DNA of 64,000 nt from Rheinheimera sp. EpRS3 (lineage in GTDB: Bacteria > Pseudomonadota > Gammaproteobacteria > Enterobacterales > Alteromonadaceae): contig NZ_LNQS01000007.1 in assembly GCF_001513785.1 (NCBI RefSeq), forward strand, positions 186,001 to 250,000, written 5' to 3'. Of the stretch, positions 1-9,736 are shown in pieces. The position numbers and the translations under genes were made by a program. The first letter of the stretch is position 1, and each line of letters begins with the position of its first letter. The notes under the pieces are model-generated. The model was not told the origin of the DNA, searched no databases, and saw nothing but the letters and a program-made list of their open reading frames with translations.

Positions 1-1258
1 CAAAGCGCTGACTAAAGCTTTTAAGCAGTTTAAAACCGATGGCGGTGCCAGCTTACAGCAACTGGCACTATATGACGCCTTGCATGCATATTTGTATCAG
101 CAAGACAGCATGCACTGGGGTTGGCCAAACTGGCCGGAAGAATACCGCGATCCGCAATCGGACGCTGTGCAGGCGTTTGCCGTTAAACATCAGGCTGAAC
201 TGGATTTTTACTGTTACTTGCAGTTTATGGCCCAGCAGCAACTGGCACAAGCACAACAAGTAGCAAAGGATGCGGGTATGTTGCTGGGGCTGTACCGTGA
301 TTTAGCGGTAGGTGTCAGTGAAGCCTCAACCGAGATTTGGGGCAACCCGGATTTATACTGCCGCGATGCCAGTGTGGGAGCGCCGCCGGATCCGCTGGGG
401 CCTGCCGGGCAAAACTGGGGCTTGCCGCCGATGTATCCGTATCAGCTGTATAAACAGGGCTATCAACCGATGATTGATCTGCTGCGTGCCAATATGCAGC
501 ATGCCGGTGCACTGCGTATCGACCATGTTATGGCACTGCTGCGTTTATGGTGGGTGCCCAAAACAGCCGAAAACGCCGGTGGTGGCGCTTATGTGTATTA
601 CCCGATCATGGACTTACTCGGTATACTGGCGCTGGAAAGCCAGCGTAACCAGGCGGTGATTATCGGTGAAGATTTAGGTACCGTGCCTGACGGTATCCGC
701 GAGTTATTGGCACAGTACAATGTGTATTCTTACCGGGTGTTCTTTTTTGAAACCGCAGCCGATGGCGGCTATATCTCGCCAAAGCATTACCCGGTGCAGG
801 CCATGGCCACGCTGACAACCCATGATTTACCTACGTTAATTGGTTTTTGGCATTGCGAAGATTTACGTCTGGGTAAAGAGTTGGGCCTGTATAAAGATAA
901 AGCCCAGTTCCAGGACCTGTATGCACAGCGCCATGCCAATAAACAGCGTATTCTTGATTCATTACACGGCCACCAAAGCTTACCCGGTGATTACAGCCGC
1001 AGCGCCGAGAACCTCGGTATGGATCAAACGCTGAACTACGCCATGCAGCGGCATCTGGCGGCGACATCCAGCCAGCTATTATGTTTACAACTGGAAGATG
1101 CATTGCAAATGACACAGCCGGTAAATATTCCCGGTACCAGCAACGAATACCCGAACTGGCGGCGTAAGCTGTCTGAGCCGATAGAGCAGTGGAGCCAGAA
1201 CCACGATATCAGGCAGTTGTTTACAGAGATCAGCAAGCAGCGTAAAGCTGCAAACTAA
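1..1258 (+). CDS. malQ: 4-alpha-glucanotransferase (amylomaltase), 5'-truncated
   Basis: C-terminal part of a GH77 amylomaltase, which moves alpha-1,4-glucan segments between maltodextrins in the cytoplasm. The frame is open from base 2, so the start lies left of the window; the visible part is about 418 codons. The GH77 catalytic signature is complete: the nucleophile Asp in ALRIDHVMALLRLWW (codon 521-523), the acid/base Glu in IIGEDLGTVP (668-670) and the third carboxylate Asp in LTTHDLPT (824-826). The C-terminal SNEYPNWRRKL segment is also typical. It lies 76 bp upstream of glgB and reads the same way, so it probably forms one glycogen/maltodextrin operon with glgB and glgX. The identification is secure; only the N-terminus is unseen. 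Confidence 0.95.
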   Translation, partial: KALTKAFKQFKTDGGASLQQLALYDALHAYLYQQDSMHWGWPNWPEEYRDPQSDAVQAFAVKHQAELDFYCYLQFMAQQQLAQAQQVAKDAGMLLGLYRDLAVGVSEASTEIWGNPDLYCRDASVGAPPDPLGPAGQNWGLPPMYPYQLYKQGYQPMIDLLRANMQHAGALRIDHVMALLRLWWVPKTAENAGGGAYVYYPIMDLLGILALESQRNQAVIIGEDLGTVPDGIRELLAQYNVYSYRVFFFETAADGGYISPKHYPVQAMATLTTHDLPTLIGFWHCEDLRLGKELGLYKDKAQFQDLYAQRHANKQRILDSLHGHQSLPGDYSRSAENLGMDQTLNYAMQRHLAATSSQLLCLQLEDALQMTQPVNIPGTSNEYPNWRRKLSEPIEQWSQNHDIRQLFTEISKQRKAAN

Positions 1259-1334
1259 GCTTTGGCGTAAAAAGCCATAGCCTTTGTGGCTGTGGCTGTT
1301 AAGGTAGAGACAGAAAAACTAAAAAGGACAGGCG

Positions 1335-3527
1335 ATGAGTTTAGCGTTATTACAACAGGTTAGCTGTGCAGAACCCTTTTCGTTATTAGGCTGGCAACCT
1401 CTGAAAGATGACAGCAGCGCAGGGTTGTTGCTGCGGGTATATCTGCCACAGGCTACTGCTGTGAGCGCATACTCTGTTAAAACCGGTAAATTACTGGGTG
1501 AACTGACAGCAAACAGCGATTATCCGGGCGTATTTGAGCTGGTGCTGAGCAAAAAGCGCAAAACCGAAGCTTATCGTCTGACAGTAAAACACGGCGAGCA
1601 TCAATACCCGTTGTTTGACCCTTACCAGTTTACCGATGAAGCTTTTTACGCCGTGCACTATGTTGCCAATGAGCCGGAAAACCTGTACCGCCAGTTGGGT
1701 GCCCAGTTAATTACGCTGGATTTAGCCGGTAAAAGTGTTAATGCCACCCGTTTTGCGGTGTTTGCGCCCGATGCCTCCAGTGTTAGCCTGATTGGTGATA
1801 TGAACAGCTGGGATGGCCGGATACACCCAATGCAGCGCACATACTGTGGCCACTGGGTATTAGTGGTGCCAGAGGTGGCTGCCGGGGTACGCTATAAATT
1901 TGAAATTAAAGACCGCAACGGCCATTTGCTGCCGCATAAGGCTGATCCTATGGCATTTTATGCCGAGCAGTATCCGTCGCATGCCTCTTTAGTATATGAC
2001 CACAGCCGTTACCAGTGGCAGGACGATAGCTGGCGCAGCCGTAAACTAACCAATCCGCTTAACAGCCCGATGAGTATCTACGAGCTGCAGGCTGGCTCCT
2101 GGCGCCGCAGCGATGACAACCAGCCAGTGAGTTATCGTGAACTGGCCGCCCAGCTTATTCCTTACATTCAGGATATGGGCTACACCCATATTGAATTGTT
2201 GCCGGTAATGGAGCATCCGTTTGATGGTTCCTGGGGCTATCAGCCGCTAGGGTTATTTGCACCTACGTCACGCTTTGGTACACCGGATGATTTTAAATAC
2301 TTTGTTGACGCCTGCCACCAGGCCGGTATTGGCGTTATTCTGGACTGGGTTCCGGCGCATTTCCCGGAAGACGGCCACGGCTTAGCCCGGTTCGATGGCA
2401 GCCATCTGTATGAATATGCCGATCCGCGTCGCGGCTGGCACCCGGACTGGAACTCCTGTATTTATGATTACGGCAAAGACTATGTGCGTCAGTTTCTGGT
2501 GGCCAGCGCACTGTACTGGCTGGAGCATTTCCATATCGACGGCCTGCGCGTTGATGCCGTAGCCTCAATGCTGTACTGGGATTATTCGCGTAAAGAAGGC
2601 GAGTGGATCCCCAATGTTGATGGTGGCAACCATAATTACGAGGCGATCAGCTTTTTCCGCTGGTTTAACAGCGAGGTGTACCGCAAGTTTCCGCATACGA
2701 TGACTATTGCAGAAGAATCTACCTCCTTTCCTATGGTGTCGCGCCCGGTTGATATGGGTGGGCTGGGCTTTGGCTTTAAATGGAATATGGGCTGGATGAA
2801 CGACAGCCTGCGTTATATCAGTAAAGATCCGGCGTACCGGCGTTATCACCATAACGATCTGACGTTTTCTATGGTGTACGCCTACAACGAAAACTTTATT
2901 TTGCCGCTATCGCACGACGAAGTGGTGCACGGCAAAGGCAGTTTACTGAATAAAATGCCCGGCGATGAATGGCAGCAGGCAGCAAACCTGCGCGCTTATT
3001 ACGCTTTTATGTTTGCGCATCCAGGCAAAAAACTGAATTTTATGGGTAACGAGTTTGCTCAGGGACGCGAGTGGAGCCATACCCAAAGCCTGGACTGGCA
3101 CTTGCTGGATTATGATAAACACCGTGGCATGCAGCAACTGCTGCGCGATTTAAACCACACCTACCGGCGCTGTGCACCGCTGTATGAACTGGATTATGCG
3201 CACGACGGTTTCCGCTGGCTGGATCATCAGGACGCCGATAACAGCACCCTGAGTTTTTTACGCCGCGACAGCAGTGGCAATGCGGTGTATGTGGTGTGTA
3301 ACTTTACCCCGTTGCCGCGTAACAACTTTTTACTGGGAGTAGAACAGGGCGGCGAGTACGAGGTGATTCTGAATACCGATAGCAGTTATTACTGGGGTAG
3401 TAACTACACAGTGGGAGCAGCCTTACACAGTATCGCCATGCCATATCATGGTTTGGCGCAGCATATTTGTTTGCAATTGCCGCCGCTGGCCACCCTGTAT
3501 TTGCGTAAAAAGGGCCAGGCCGGTTAG
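1335..3527 (+). CDS. glgB: 1,4-alpha-glucan branching enzyme
   Basis: GlgB (GH13), 730 aa, the usual length for the proteobacterial form. It cuts alpha-1,4 chains and re-attaches them as alpha-1,6 branches in glycogen. An N-terminal region of about 110 aa is followed by a CBM48 module (VSLIGDMNSWDGRIHPMQR, about residues 155-173) and the catalytic barrel. Active-site residues visible: nucleophile Asp407 in GLRVDAVASMLYWDY, acid/base Glu460 in TIAEEST and Asp528 in LSHDEVVHGKGS. The ATG is preceded by an AAGGACAG ribosome-binding stretch. glgX starts 35 bp after its stop, so co-transcription is likely. Nothing looks broken. Confidence 0.97.
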   Translation: MSLALLQQVSCAEPFSLLGWQPLKDDSSAGLLLRVYLPQATAVSAYSVKTGKLLGELTANSDYPGVFELVLSKKRKTEAYRLTVKHGEHQYPLFDPYQFTDEAFYAVHYVANEPENLYRQLGAQLITLDLAGKSVNATRFAVFAPDASSVSLIGDMNSWDGRIHPMQRTYCGHWVLVVPEVAAGVRYKFEIKDRNGHLLPHKADPMAFYAEQYPSHASLVYDHSRYQWQDDSWRSRKLTNPLNSPMSIYELQAGSWRRSDDNQPVSYRELAAQLIPYIQDMGYTHIELLPVMEHPFDGSWGYQPLGLFAPTSRFGTPDDFKYFVDACHQAGIGVILDWVPAHFPEDGHGLARFDGSHLYEYADPRRGWHPDWNSCIYDYGKDYVRQFLVASALYWLEHFHIDGLRVDAVASMLYWDYSRKEGEWIPNVDGGNHNYEAISFFRWFNSEVYRKFPHTMTIAEESTSFPMVSRPVDMGGLGFGFKWNMGWMNDSLRYISKDPAYRRYHHNDLTFSMVYAYNENFILPLSHDEVVHGKGSLLNKMPGDEWQQAANLRAYYAFMFAHPGKKLNFMGNEFAQGREWSHTQSLDWHLLDYDKHRGMQQLLRDLNHTYRRCAPLYELDYAHDGFRWLDHQDADNSTLSFLRRDSSGNAVYVVCNFTPLPRNNFLLGVEQGGEYEVILNTDSSYYWGSNYTVGAALHSIAMPYHGLAQHICLQLPPLATLYLRKKGQAG

Positions 3528-3562
3528 CATAAACAATATTAATACCTAAACAGAGCAACGCG

Positions 3563-5623
3563 ATGAGTAACCATATTCCCTTGTTAAAGCTGTCATTTGG
3601 TACCGCATCGCCACTGGGCGCAACTTACACTACCGACCAAGAGGGCTCTGGCAGCTGGAACTTTGCTGTCTTTGCCCCTGACGCCCGCAGCTTAATACTC
3701 TGCTTATACCAGCCCGACACTGAGGAGTTACTGGGCGAGCTGAACTTTAGCGGCCGCACCGGTGATATCTGGCACATAGCGGTGGCCGGTATTGAAGCGG
3801 GCACCTTGTATGCGTTAAAAGCAGATGGCCCGAACGACACTGATTTAGGGCTGGTATTTGATAAAGACCGCCTGTTGCTCGACCCTTACGTAAAGCAGCT
3901 AAACCGTACCTTGAGTTTTAACGAGCGGTTATATAACGCTAAAAGCCATTATATGCTGGCCAAAGGCGTACTGGCGCAACAGCAGTTTGACTGGCAAGAC
4001 AGCGTAAAACCGAAAATTCCGCGGGAAAAAACGGTCATCTATGAAGCCCATGTCAGGGGCATGACTATGCAACACCCTGAGGTGCCAGAAGAGTTACGCG
4101 GAACCTATCTGGGTTTATGTCATCCTTCAGTTATCAAGCACTTACAAAAACTGGGCATTACCACCTTACAGTTACTGCCGGTAGCGGCATTTTTAAGTGA
4201 GCCGCGGTTAAACAAGTTACAGCTGAGTAATTACTGGGGTTATAACCCGATAAGTTTTTTTGCCCCAGAGCCACGCTATCAATATCAGGACTCTGTAACT
4301 GAGTTTAAAACCCTGGTGCGTAGCTATCATCAGGCTGGCATCGAAGTTATTTTAGATGTGGTGTTTAACCACTCGGCAGAAGCCGGCGAAGACGGCCCGG
4401 TATTAAGCTTACGCGGGCTGGCTAATAAGCACTATTACCTGTTTGAAAGCCATGCTGATATTACCGATTTTAGCCAGCATTGTAATTACACCGGCTGTGG
4501 CAATACCTTAAACGTGGCGCACCCGGCAACACAAAAGCTGGTGATGGATGCACTGCGTTACTGGGTTGTTGAGATGCAGGTAGACGGTTTTCGCTTTGAC
4601 TTAGCCACGACGCTGGCGCGCGAGCATAAACGCTTTAACCCTTATGCCGCGTTTTTTCAAATTATTGCGCAAGACCCGGTATTATCGCAGGTAAAACTGA
4701 TTGCCGAGCCGTGGGATGTTGGCCCCGGTGGTTATCAGTTAGGGCAGTTTCCGGCGCATTGGTCTGAATTAAATGATAAATGCCGTGATACCTTTCGTGC
4801 CTTCTGGCGTGGTGATAAAGGTGTACTGCCGGAATTTACCACCCGTTTACTGGGCTCGCGCGATATCTTCCAGAAACACCATAAACCGGCCTGCTGCAGT
4901 GTTAACTATTTAACCTACCATGATGGTTTTACCCTGCACGATGTGGTTAGCTATAAAGATAAACATAACTGGCTAAACGGCGAAGAAAACCGCGATGGTC
5001 ATAACCACAATTTAAGTTGTAACCACGGCGTGGAAGGCCCCAGTAAAGACGCGTCAGTGCGTGCCAGCCGCTACTTACACAAACGTAATCTGGTTGCCAC
5101 CTTACTGCTTAGCCAGGGCATGATCCACTGGCTCGGTGGTGACGAGCTAAGCCACACACAACGTGGCAATAATAATGCGTATTGTCAGGATAACGATATC
5201 AGCTGGCTCGACTGGCACCTTGACAGCGACGAAGAAGATTTCCTGCATTTTGTTCAGCAAATGCTGGTGTTTCGCCGAAAGTTTCGCTGTTTACAGCAAT
5301 TATCGCTGCTGGACGACAGCTATCAGCTGCACGGCGATAAACATCAGATCCAGTGGTATTTGCCTGATGGCACTGAGAAACAACAGCACGACTGGCATGA
5401 TCCTGAGCGCTCCGGTTGTATTTTCCGCATCACAAATAAAGCTAATCAGGCCAGCTTGTTGTTTGTCTTTAATGCCGAAGCCAAAGTGCAGCCATTAACC
5501 CTGCCGGAGCACAGCTGGCAGTTACTGTTCGACACCAGTGTAGACAAAGGTTTGCTGCAAAACCGCAGCACAAAGCTTACAGAATATGAGCAGAATGCGC
5601 ACAGTATCTCGGTGTGGCAGTAG
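3563..5623 (+). CDS. glgX: glycogen debranching enzyme (isoamylase type)
   Basis: GlgX-type GH13 debranching enzyme, 686 aa, hydrolysing alpha-1,6 branches of phosphorylase-trimmed limit dextrins. An N-terminal CBM48-like domain (FAVFAPDARSLILCLY) precedes the barrel. Catalytic residues: Asp346 in DGFRFDLATTL, Glu382 in KLIAEPWDVGPGGYQLG and Asp454 in LTYHDGFTLHD; the VILDVVFNHSAE strand is also present. GNNNAYCQDNDISWLDW near the C-terminal third is characteristic of GlgX/isoamylases. Last gene of the malQ-glgB-glgX cluster. No clear terminator follows it before gnd, so some read-through is possible. Confidence 0.95.
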   Translation: MSNHIPLLKLSFGTASPLGATYTTDQEGSGSWNFAVFAPDARSLILCLYQPDTEELLGELNFSGRTGDIWHIAVAGIEAGTLYALKADGPNDTDLGLVFDKDRLLLDPYVKQLNRTLSFNERLYNAKSHYMLAKGVLAQQQFDWQDSVKPKIPREKTVIYEAHVRGMTMQHPEVPEELRGTYLGLCHPSVIKHLQKLGITTLQLLPVAAFLSEPRLNKLQLSNYWGYNPISFFAPEPRYQYQDSVTEFKTLVRSYHQAGIEVILDVVFNHSAEAGEDGPVLSLRGLANKHYYLFESHADITDFSQHCNYTGCGNTLNVAHPATQKLVMDALRYWVVEMQVDGFRFDLATTLAREHKRFNPYAAFFQIIAQDPVLSQVKLIAEPWDVGPGGYQLGQFPAHWSELNDKCRDTFRAFWRGDKGVLPEFTTRLLGSRDIFQKHHKPACCSVNYLTYHDGFTLHDVVSYKDKHNWLNGEENRDGHNHNLSCNHGVEGPSKDASVRASRYLHKRNLVATLLLSQGMIHWLGGDELSHTQRGNNNAYCQDNDISWLDWHLDSDEEDFLHFVQQMLVFRRKFRCLQQLSLLDDSYQLHGDKHQIQWYLPDGTEKQQHDWHDPERSGCIFRITNKANQASLLFVFNAEAKVQPLTLPEHSWQLLFDTSVDKGLLQNRSTKLTEYEQNAHSISVWQ

Positions 5624-5643
5624 GTTTATCAGCATGTTTTCAG

Positions 5644-5649
5644 TATAAT
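5644..5649 (+). promoter_or_regulatory. candidate -10 box upstream of gnd
   Basis: A perfect TATAAT lies 71 bases upstream of the chosen gnd start, inside the 97-bp glgX-gnd gap. The best hexamer at 17-bp spacing (5621-5626, TAGGTT) is a poor -35, so this is only a candidate. Confidence 0.35.
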
Positions 5650-5720
5650 GCGCGCCGTTTACAAGCTACTGCTGGCGAGCTGGCAGCACGCAAAAATGAA
5701 AAATAATGAAGGAATGTCAG

Positions 5721-7250
5721 ATGACAGACACAGCTGCACTTTGTGATATTGGTTTTGTCGGCGCCGGTGTAATGGGTAAAAACCTGATCCTGAACCTGGC
5801 AGACAACGGCTACCGCGTTGCCGCCTTTGATCTGGACCATCAGAAGCTGGAAGCCGTGCTGGCGCAGGACAAAGCCGAACGTGGCGACAAACCGGCCCGC
5901 GTTATTGCCTGCAGCTCGTACACTGAATTACTGTCACGTTTATCGGCACCGCATTTGGTGGTGTTATCCGTACCCGCCGGTAAACCGGTGGATGATGTCT
6001 GTCATAAATTAATCGATGCCGGCATTCAGGCCGATGACATTATTGTTGATACCGGCAACAGCCTGTGGACAGATACCGTTGCGCGGGAAAAAGATTTTGA
6101 AGGTAAGTTTATTTTCTTCTCTACTGCCGTATCGGGTGGCGAAGTAGGCGCACGGTTTGGCCCGTCGTTAATGCCAAGTGGCGATCCATACGCCTGGACC
6201 CGCATTAAACCACTGTGGGAAGCCATCGCCGCCAAGGTCGACCCGGCCACCGGCAAACCGATAGAACGCTTTGAGCCGGGTAACCCGGTTACCGAAGGAG
6301 ATCCATGCGCCACCTATATTGGCCCCAGCGGCTCGGGCCACTATGTCAAAATGGTGCACAATGGTATTGAATACGCTGATATGCAGCTGATTTGCGAAGC
6401 CTATCAGGTTATGCGTGACATTCTTGGCATGCCTGCTGCTGAAATTGCCGGGGTGTTTAAGCACTGGAATGAAGGGCTGCTCAACAGCTATTTAATTGGC
6501 ATCAGCGCCGATGTGCTGGCCACCAAAGACTCAGAAACCGGCCTGCCGCTGGTAGATGTTATTATGGACAAAGCCGGCCAAAAGGGCACCGGCTTGTGGA
6601 CAGCCGTAAGCAGCCTGCAACTTGGCAGCCCATCGCCAACTATTGCTGAGGCCGTATATGCCCGCTCTTTATCTGCGCTAAAAAGCGAACGGGTGAAAGC
6701 CGCTACGGTATTGGCTGGCCCGGCGCAAAATTTAATTTCGCCAGAGCAAAAAGACGAGATTATTCAGGCCCTGCATGATGCGTTGTACTGCGCCAAAATC
6801 TGTGTGTATGCTCAGGGGTTCCATTTAATGAAAACCGCGGCCGATGAACATGGCTGGCAGCTAAACTTTGCTGAAATTGCCAAAATCTGGCGCGCCGGCT
6901 GTATTATCCGCGCGGTATTTTTGCAATCTATTACCGGCGCGTACGAGCGCAACGACGAGCTGGAAAACCTGCTGCTTGACCCGTTTTTCGCCAAACAAAT
7001 TTCGGTTTACCAGCAAAACTGGCGTAAAGCCGTTGCCAACGCTACGTTGTCGGGTATTCCGGTAGCGGCACTTAGCTCCGCACTCAGTTACTACGATTCT
7101 TACCGCACTGCGGTATTACCGGCAAACCTGTTACAGGGCCAGCGCGACTATTTTGGCGCCCACACCTTTGAACGTACCGACAAAGCCAAAGGTAAAATGT
7201 TCCATGTCGACTGGAGCAACCCGAAACGGCCAATGGTGAAAGTAAAATGA
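5721..7250 (+). CDS. gnd: 6-phosphogluconate dehydrogenase, decarboxylating
   Basis: Oxidative decarboxylation of 6-phosphogluconate to ribulose-5-phosphate with NADP+ (pentose phosphate pathway). An in-frame ATG exists at 5706, but the ATG at 5721 has AAGGA at 5709-5713 with 7-base spacing, so 5721 is preferred (509 aa). A Rossmann motif [25 protein letters not shown] is at the N-terminus; the substrate-binding [18 protein letters not shown] and the family signature [17 protein letters not shown] follow. The protein is about 40 aa longer than E. coli Gnd, partly through an insertion (about [19 protein letters not shown]) just before the GDPCATYIG strand. The stop overlaps the purT start as ATGA, implying translational coupling of pentose-phosphate and purine synthesis genes. 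Confidence 0.95.
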   Translation: MTDTAALCDIGFVGAGVMGKNLILNLADNGYRVAAFDLDHQKLEAVLAQDKAERGDKPARVIACSSYTELLSRLSAPHLVVLSVPAGKPVDDVCHKLIDAGIQADDIIVDTGNSLWTDTVAREKDFEGKFIFFSTAVSGGEVGARFGPSLMPSGDPYAWTRIKPLWEAIAAKVDPATGKPIERFEPGNPVTEGDPCATYIGPSGSGHYVKMVHNGIEYADMQLICEAYQVMRDILGMPAAEIAGVFKHWNEGLLNSYLIGISADVLATKDSETGLPLVDVIMDKAGQKGTGLWTAVSSLQLGSPSPTIAEAVYARSLSALKSERVKAATVLAGPAQNLISPEQKDEIIQALHDALYCAKICVYAQGFHLMKTAADEHGWQLNFAEIAKIWRAGCIIRAVFLQSITGAYERNDELENLLLDPFFAKQISVYQQNWRKAVANATLSGIPVAALSSALSYYDSYRTAVLPANLLQGQRDYFGAHTFERTDKAKGKMFHVDWSNPKRPMVKVK

Positions 7251-8449
7251 CCACTCAACATAACATACAACACATAGGTACCCCGGGTACTGCCAGCAGC
7301 ACTAAAGTACTGTTATTAGGTGCCGGCGAACTGGGTAAAGAGCTGTGTATTGAACTTAAACGTTACGGTTGTGAAGTCATAGCCGTAGACCGTTACCCCA
7401 ATGCACCGGCAATGCAGGTAGCCGATAAAGCGGTAGTGATGTCGATGCTGGATAACGCTGCGCTGCGCCAACTGGTGATCAGCGAAAAGCCAGCCTTAAT
7501 TGTGCCGGAGCTGGAAGCGATAGCTACCTCAGTATTAATTGAACTGGAAGACTGCGGCTTCAATGTGGTGCCCAGCGCCAAAGCAGTTAACCTGACGATG
7601 AACCGCGAAGGCATCCGCCGCTTAGCGGCCGAGGAGCTAAAACTGGCGACCTCGCCATTTCAGTTTGCCAGCGACAAAGACAGCTTTACCGCGGCAGTAA
7701 ACGCCGTTGGTTACCCTTGCGTAGTAAAACCGATCATGTCATCCAGTGGCAAAGGCCAGAGTGTATTGCGCTCAGATGCAGATCTTGGCGCCGCCTGGCT
7801 TTATGCCCAGGAAGGTGGCCGTGCCGGTAAGGGCAGGGTTATCGTGGAAGGTTTTATCGACTTTGATTACGAAATTACCTTATTAACGGTAAATTCGCTG
7901 TTCGGTATTCAATATTGTGCACCTATTGGTCATCGCCAGGAAAAAGGCGATTACCGCGAAAGCTGGCAGCCACAAGCCATGAGCGACAAGGCTTTTGAAA
8001 CGGCCAAAAGCTACGCTAAAGCGGTAGTAGAGGCTTTAGGCGGGCGCGGTTTATTTGGCGTAGAACTGTTTATTAAAGGCGATACAGTGTGGTTTTCTGA
8101 AGTATCACCACGGCCACACGATACCGGTATGGTAACGCTGATTTCACAGCAACTAAGCGAATTTTCGCTGCACGCCCGCGCCATTTTAGGCCTGCCGATT
8201 CCGCATATTAAACAATACGGCCCGGCGGCATCTGCCGTGCTACTGGTGCCCGGCAATAGCGCTGATATTCAGTACCATGGCCTGGCAGAAGCCTTAGCCG
8301 AGCCCGATACCGAGTTACGTATCTTCGCCAAACCCGAAGTTCAGGGCGAGCGCCGTATGGGTGTGGCGCTGGCGTTAAGTGATACGGTAGAAGCCGCTAC
8401 GCAAAAAGCACTTAACGTGATTAACAAGCTTAGCGTCACACTTAAGTAA
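7247..8449 (+). CDS. purT: formate-dependent phosphoribosylglycinamide formyltransferase 2
   Basis: PurT, an ATP-grasp enzyme of 400 aa (E. coli 392 aa), makes N-formyl-GAR from GAR, formate and ATP in de novo purine synthesis. Near-colinear with the E. coli protein as I know it: [19 protein letters not shown] at the N-terminus, [18 protein letters not shown], the ATP-grasp strand [46 protein letters not shown] and [16 protein letters not shown]. The start ATG overlaps the gnd stop by four bases. A strong terminator follows at 8468-8492, ending the gnd-purT unit. Confidence 0.97.
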   Translation: MTTQHNIQHIGTPGTASSTKVLLLGAGELGKELCIELKRYGCEVIAVDRYPNAPAMQVADKAVVMSMLDNAALRQLVISEKPALIVPELEAIATSVLIELEDCGFNVVPSAKAVNLTMNREGIRRLAAEELKLATSPFQFASDKDSFTAAVNAVGYPCVVKPIMSSSGKGQSVLRSDADLGAAWLYAQEGGRAGKGRVIVEGFIDFDYEITLLTVNSLFGIQYCAPIGHRQEKGDYRESWQPQAMSDKAFETAKSYAKAVVEALGGRGLFGVELFIKGDTVWFSEVSPRPHDTGMVTLISQQLSEFSLHARAILGLPIPHIKQYGPAASAVLLVPGNSADIQYHGLAEALAEPDTELRIFAKPEVQGERRMGVALALSDTVEAATQKALNVINKLSVTLK

Positions 8450-8467
8450 GGCTGCAAAGCGTTTTAG

Positions 8468-8492
8468 AAAAACCACCTGCGGGTGGTTTTTT
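8468..8492 (+). terminator. Rho-independent terminator of gnd-purT
   Basis: AAAAACCACC, loop TGCG, then GGTGGTTTTTT: a 10-bp stem ending in a T-run, 19 bases after the purT stop. Confidence 0.9.
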
Positions 8493-8602
8493 AATGCCGG
8501 CCTGAGAAACACCATTAACATTTTGATACCAAATACCGCCACCTGCTTGCTAAGTCTGTGCTAACGTTTTAGCTCATAAATAATATGAGCAGGAGCTTAG
8601 TT

Positions 8603-9271
8603 ATGGCCATTGATGCCAGTGGAGTAAAAATAGAAGATCGGCCGTTTGACCAGGTGCGGCAGGAAGCAATAGATCAGCTGATTATGAATTACAGCCACGG
8701 CATTATATCGGCAGAAGCCTTTGAGCGACGACTGGATATTGCTACTGACGCCAAAAGCCACCAGGAACTGATAGACGTAGTGGCCGATTTAACCTTGCTG
8801 CCAGACAGTCAGTATCAACAGCAGCGAGAGCGTAGTTTTTCTCCCCGTTATCAATCCGGCAATGATACCCGCAACGAGAAGATGTTATGTGTGCTGTCAT
8901 CCAATCAGCAGCGTGGCCAGTGGCTGGTGCCTGCAGAAATCAATATTATCAATGTGCTGGGTTCGGTTGAACTGGACTTTACCGAAGCGGTTTTCCAGCA
9001 CCAGCATATTGTTATCCGGGTAAATAACTGGATTGGCAGCCTGAATATTCTGGTACCCGAGCAGGTTAATGTGGTATCGAATATGTTTAATATTATCGGC
9101 AGTACCAATAACCAGGCGCAATCTATGGGGGAGCGTCAGGCGCCGCAGATTGTAATAGAAGGCTACTCCATTCTGGGTTCATTGGATGTGAAGCTAAAGC
9201 AGACGATGAAAGAAAAATTCAGCAGTTTTGCCAACCAGTTTCGTCAAATGTTTGGTTTTGATAAAAAGTAA
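8603..9271 (+). CDS. DUF1707/LiaF-like domain protein
   Basis: Soluble protein of 222 aa with no membrane segment. An earlier in-frame ATG (8585) exists, but AGGAG at 8591-8595 points to the ATG at 8603. The N-terminal 70 aa (RQEAIDQLIMNYSHGIISAEAFERRLDIATDAKSHQELIDVVADL) match the DUF1707/SHOCT-like helical pattern. The C-terminal half (NVLGSVELDFTEAVF, IRVNNWIGSLNILVPEQVNV, GYSILGSLDVKL) is the repeating beta pattern of the LiaF C-terminal domain (cell-wall-active antibiotic response family). In other bacteria such domains accompany envelope-stress systems; here there is no linked two-component system, so the role is unknown. Preceded by a terminator, so it has its own promoter. Confidence 0.75.
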   Translation: MAIDASGVKIEDRPFDQVRQEAIDQLIMNYSHGIISAEAFERRLDIATDAKSHQELIDVVADLTLLPDSQYQQQRERSFSPRYQSGNDTRNEKMLCVLSSNQQRGQWLVPAEINIINVLGSVELDFTEAVFQHQHIVIRVNNWIGSLNILVPEQVNVVSNMFNIIGSTNNQAQSMGERQAPQIVIEGYSILGSLDVKLKQTMKEKFSSFANQFRQMFGFDKK

Positions 9272-9301
9272 GCTGGATGATTGTAAGGATAGGGAGATCA
9301 G

Positions 9302-9727
9302 ATGCAGGAAATAACCCTCAGCGATGATAAATCGCGGCTGGATATCGGAAAAATTCATCATTTTCTTAGTACAGAAAGCTCCTGGGCCAAAGGCATTTCG
9401 CTCGATACTGTGCGCCGCAGCATTGCGCATTCAATATGTCTTGGGGCTTATACCACAAACCAACAAGTGGGCTTTTGCCGCATTATTACCGATCAGGCCA
9501 CCTTTGCGAATTTGGTCGACGTTATTGTCTGGCCGGAGTATCGCGGCCACGGCATCGCCGCAAAGTTAATGGCAGCAGTGCTGCAGCACCCCAACGTAGC
9601 GAGCGTGCGCCGCTTTACGCTGGCCACCTCAAATGCACACGGTTTATACGCCAAATACGGTTTTACCGCGCTGAATAAACCCGAGACTTTTATGGAAATT
9701 TACCGGCCGGATATTTATGCCACTTAA
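9302..9727 (+). CDS. GNAT-family N-acetyltransferase
   Basis: Small acetyltransferase of 141 aa. The acetyl-CoA pyrophosphate-binding motif A is clear (VIVWPEYRGHGIAAKLMAAVL, with R-G-H-G-I-A), followed by the beta-5/alpha-4 region NAHGLYAKYGFTALNKPETFM. The start has a GGGAG at 9292-9296. The stop lies only 10 bp before the FosA-like gene, so the two are probably co-transcribed. The length and layout resemble small GNATs annotated as acting on amines or peptides, but the substrate cannot be read from the sequence. Confidence 0.85.
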   Translation: MQEITLSDDKSRLDIGKIHHFLSTESSWAKGISLDTVRRSIAHSICLGAYTTNQQVGFCRIITDQATFANLVDVIVWPEYRGHGIAAKLMAAVLQHPNVASVRRFTLATSNAHGLYAKYGFTALNKPETFMEIYRPDIYAT

Positions 9728-9736
9728 GAAGCTACT

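Noticed and set aside
5163..5498. 111-codon plus-strand frame within glgX
   Set aside because: Alternative frame of a conserved gene; no family features.
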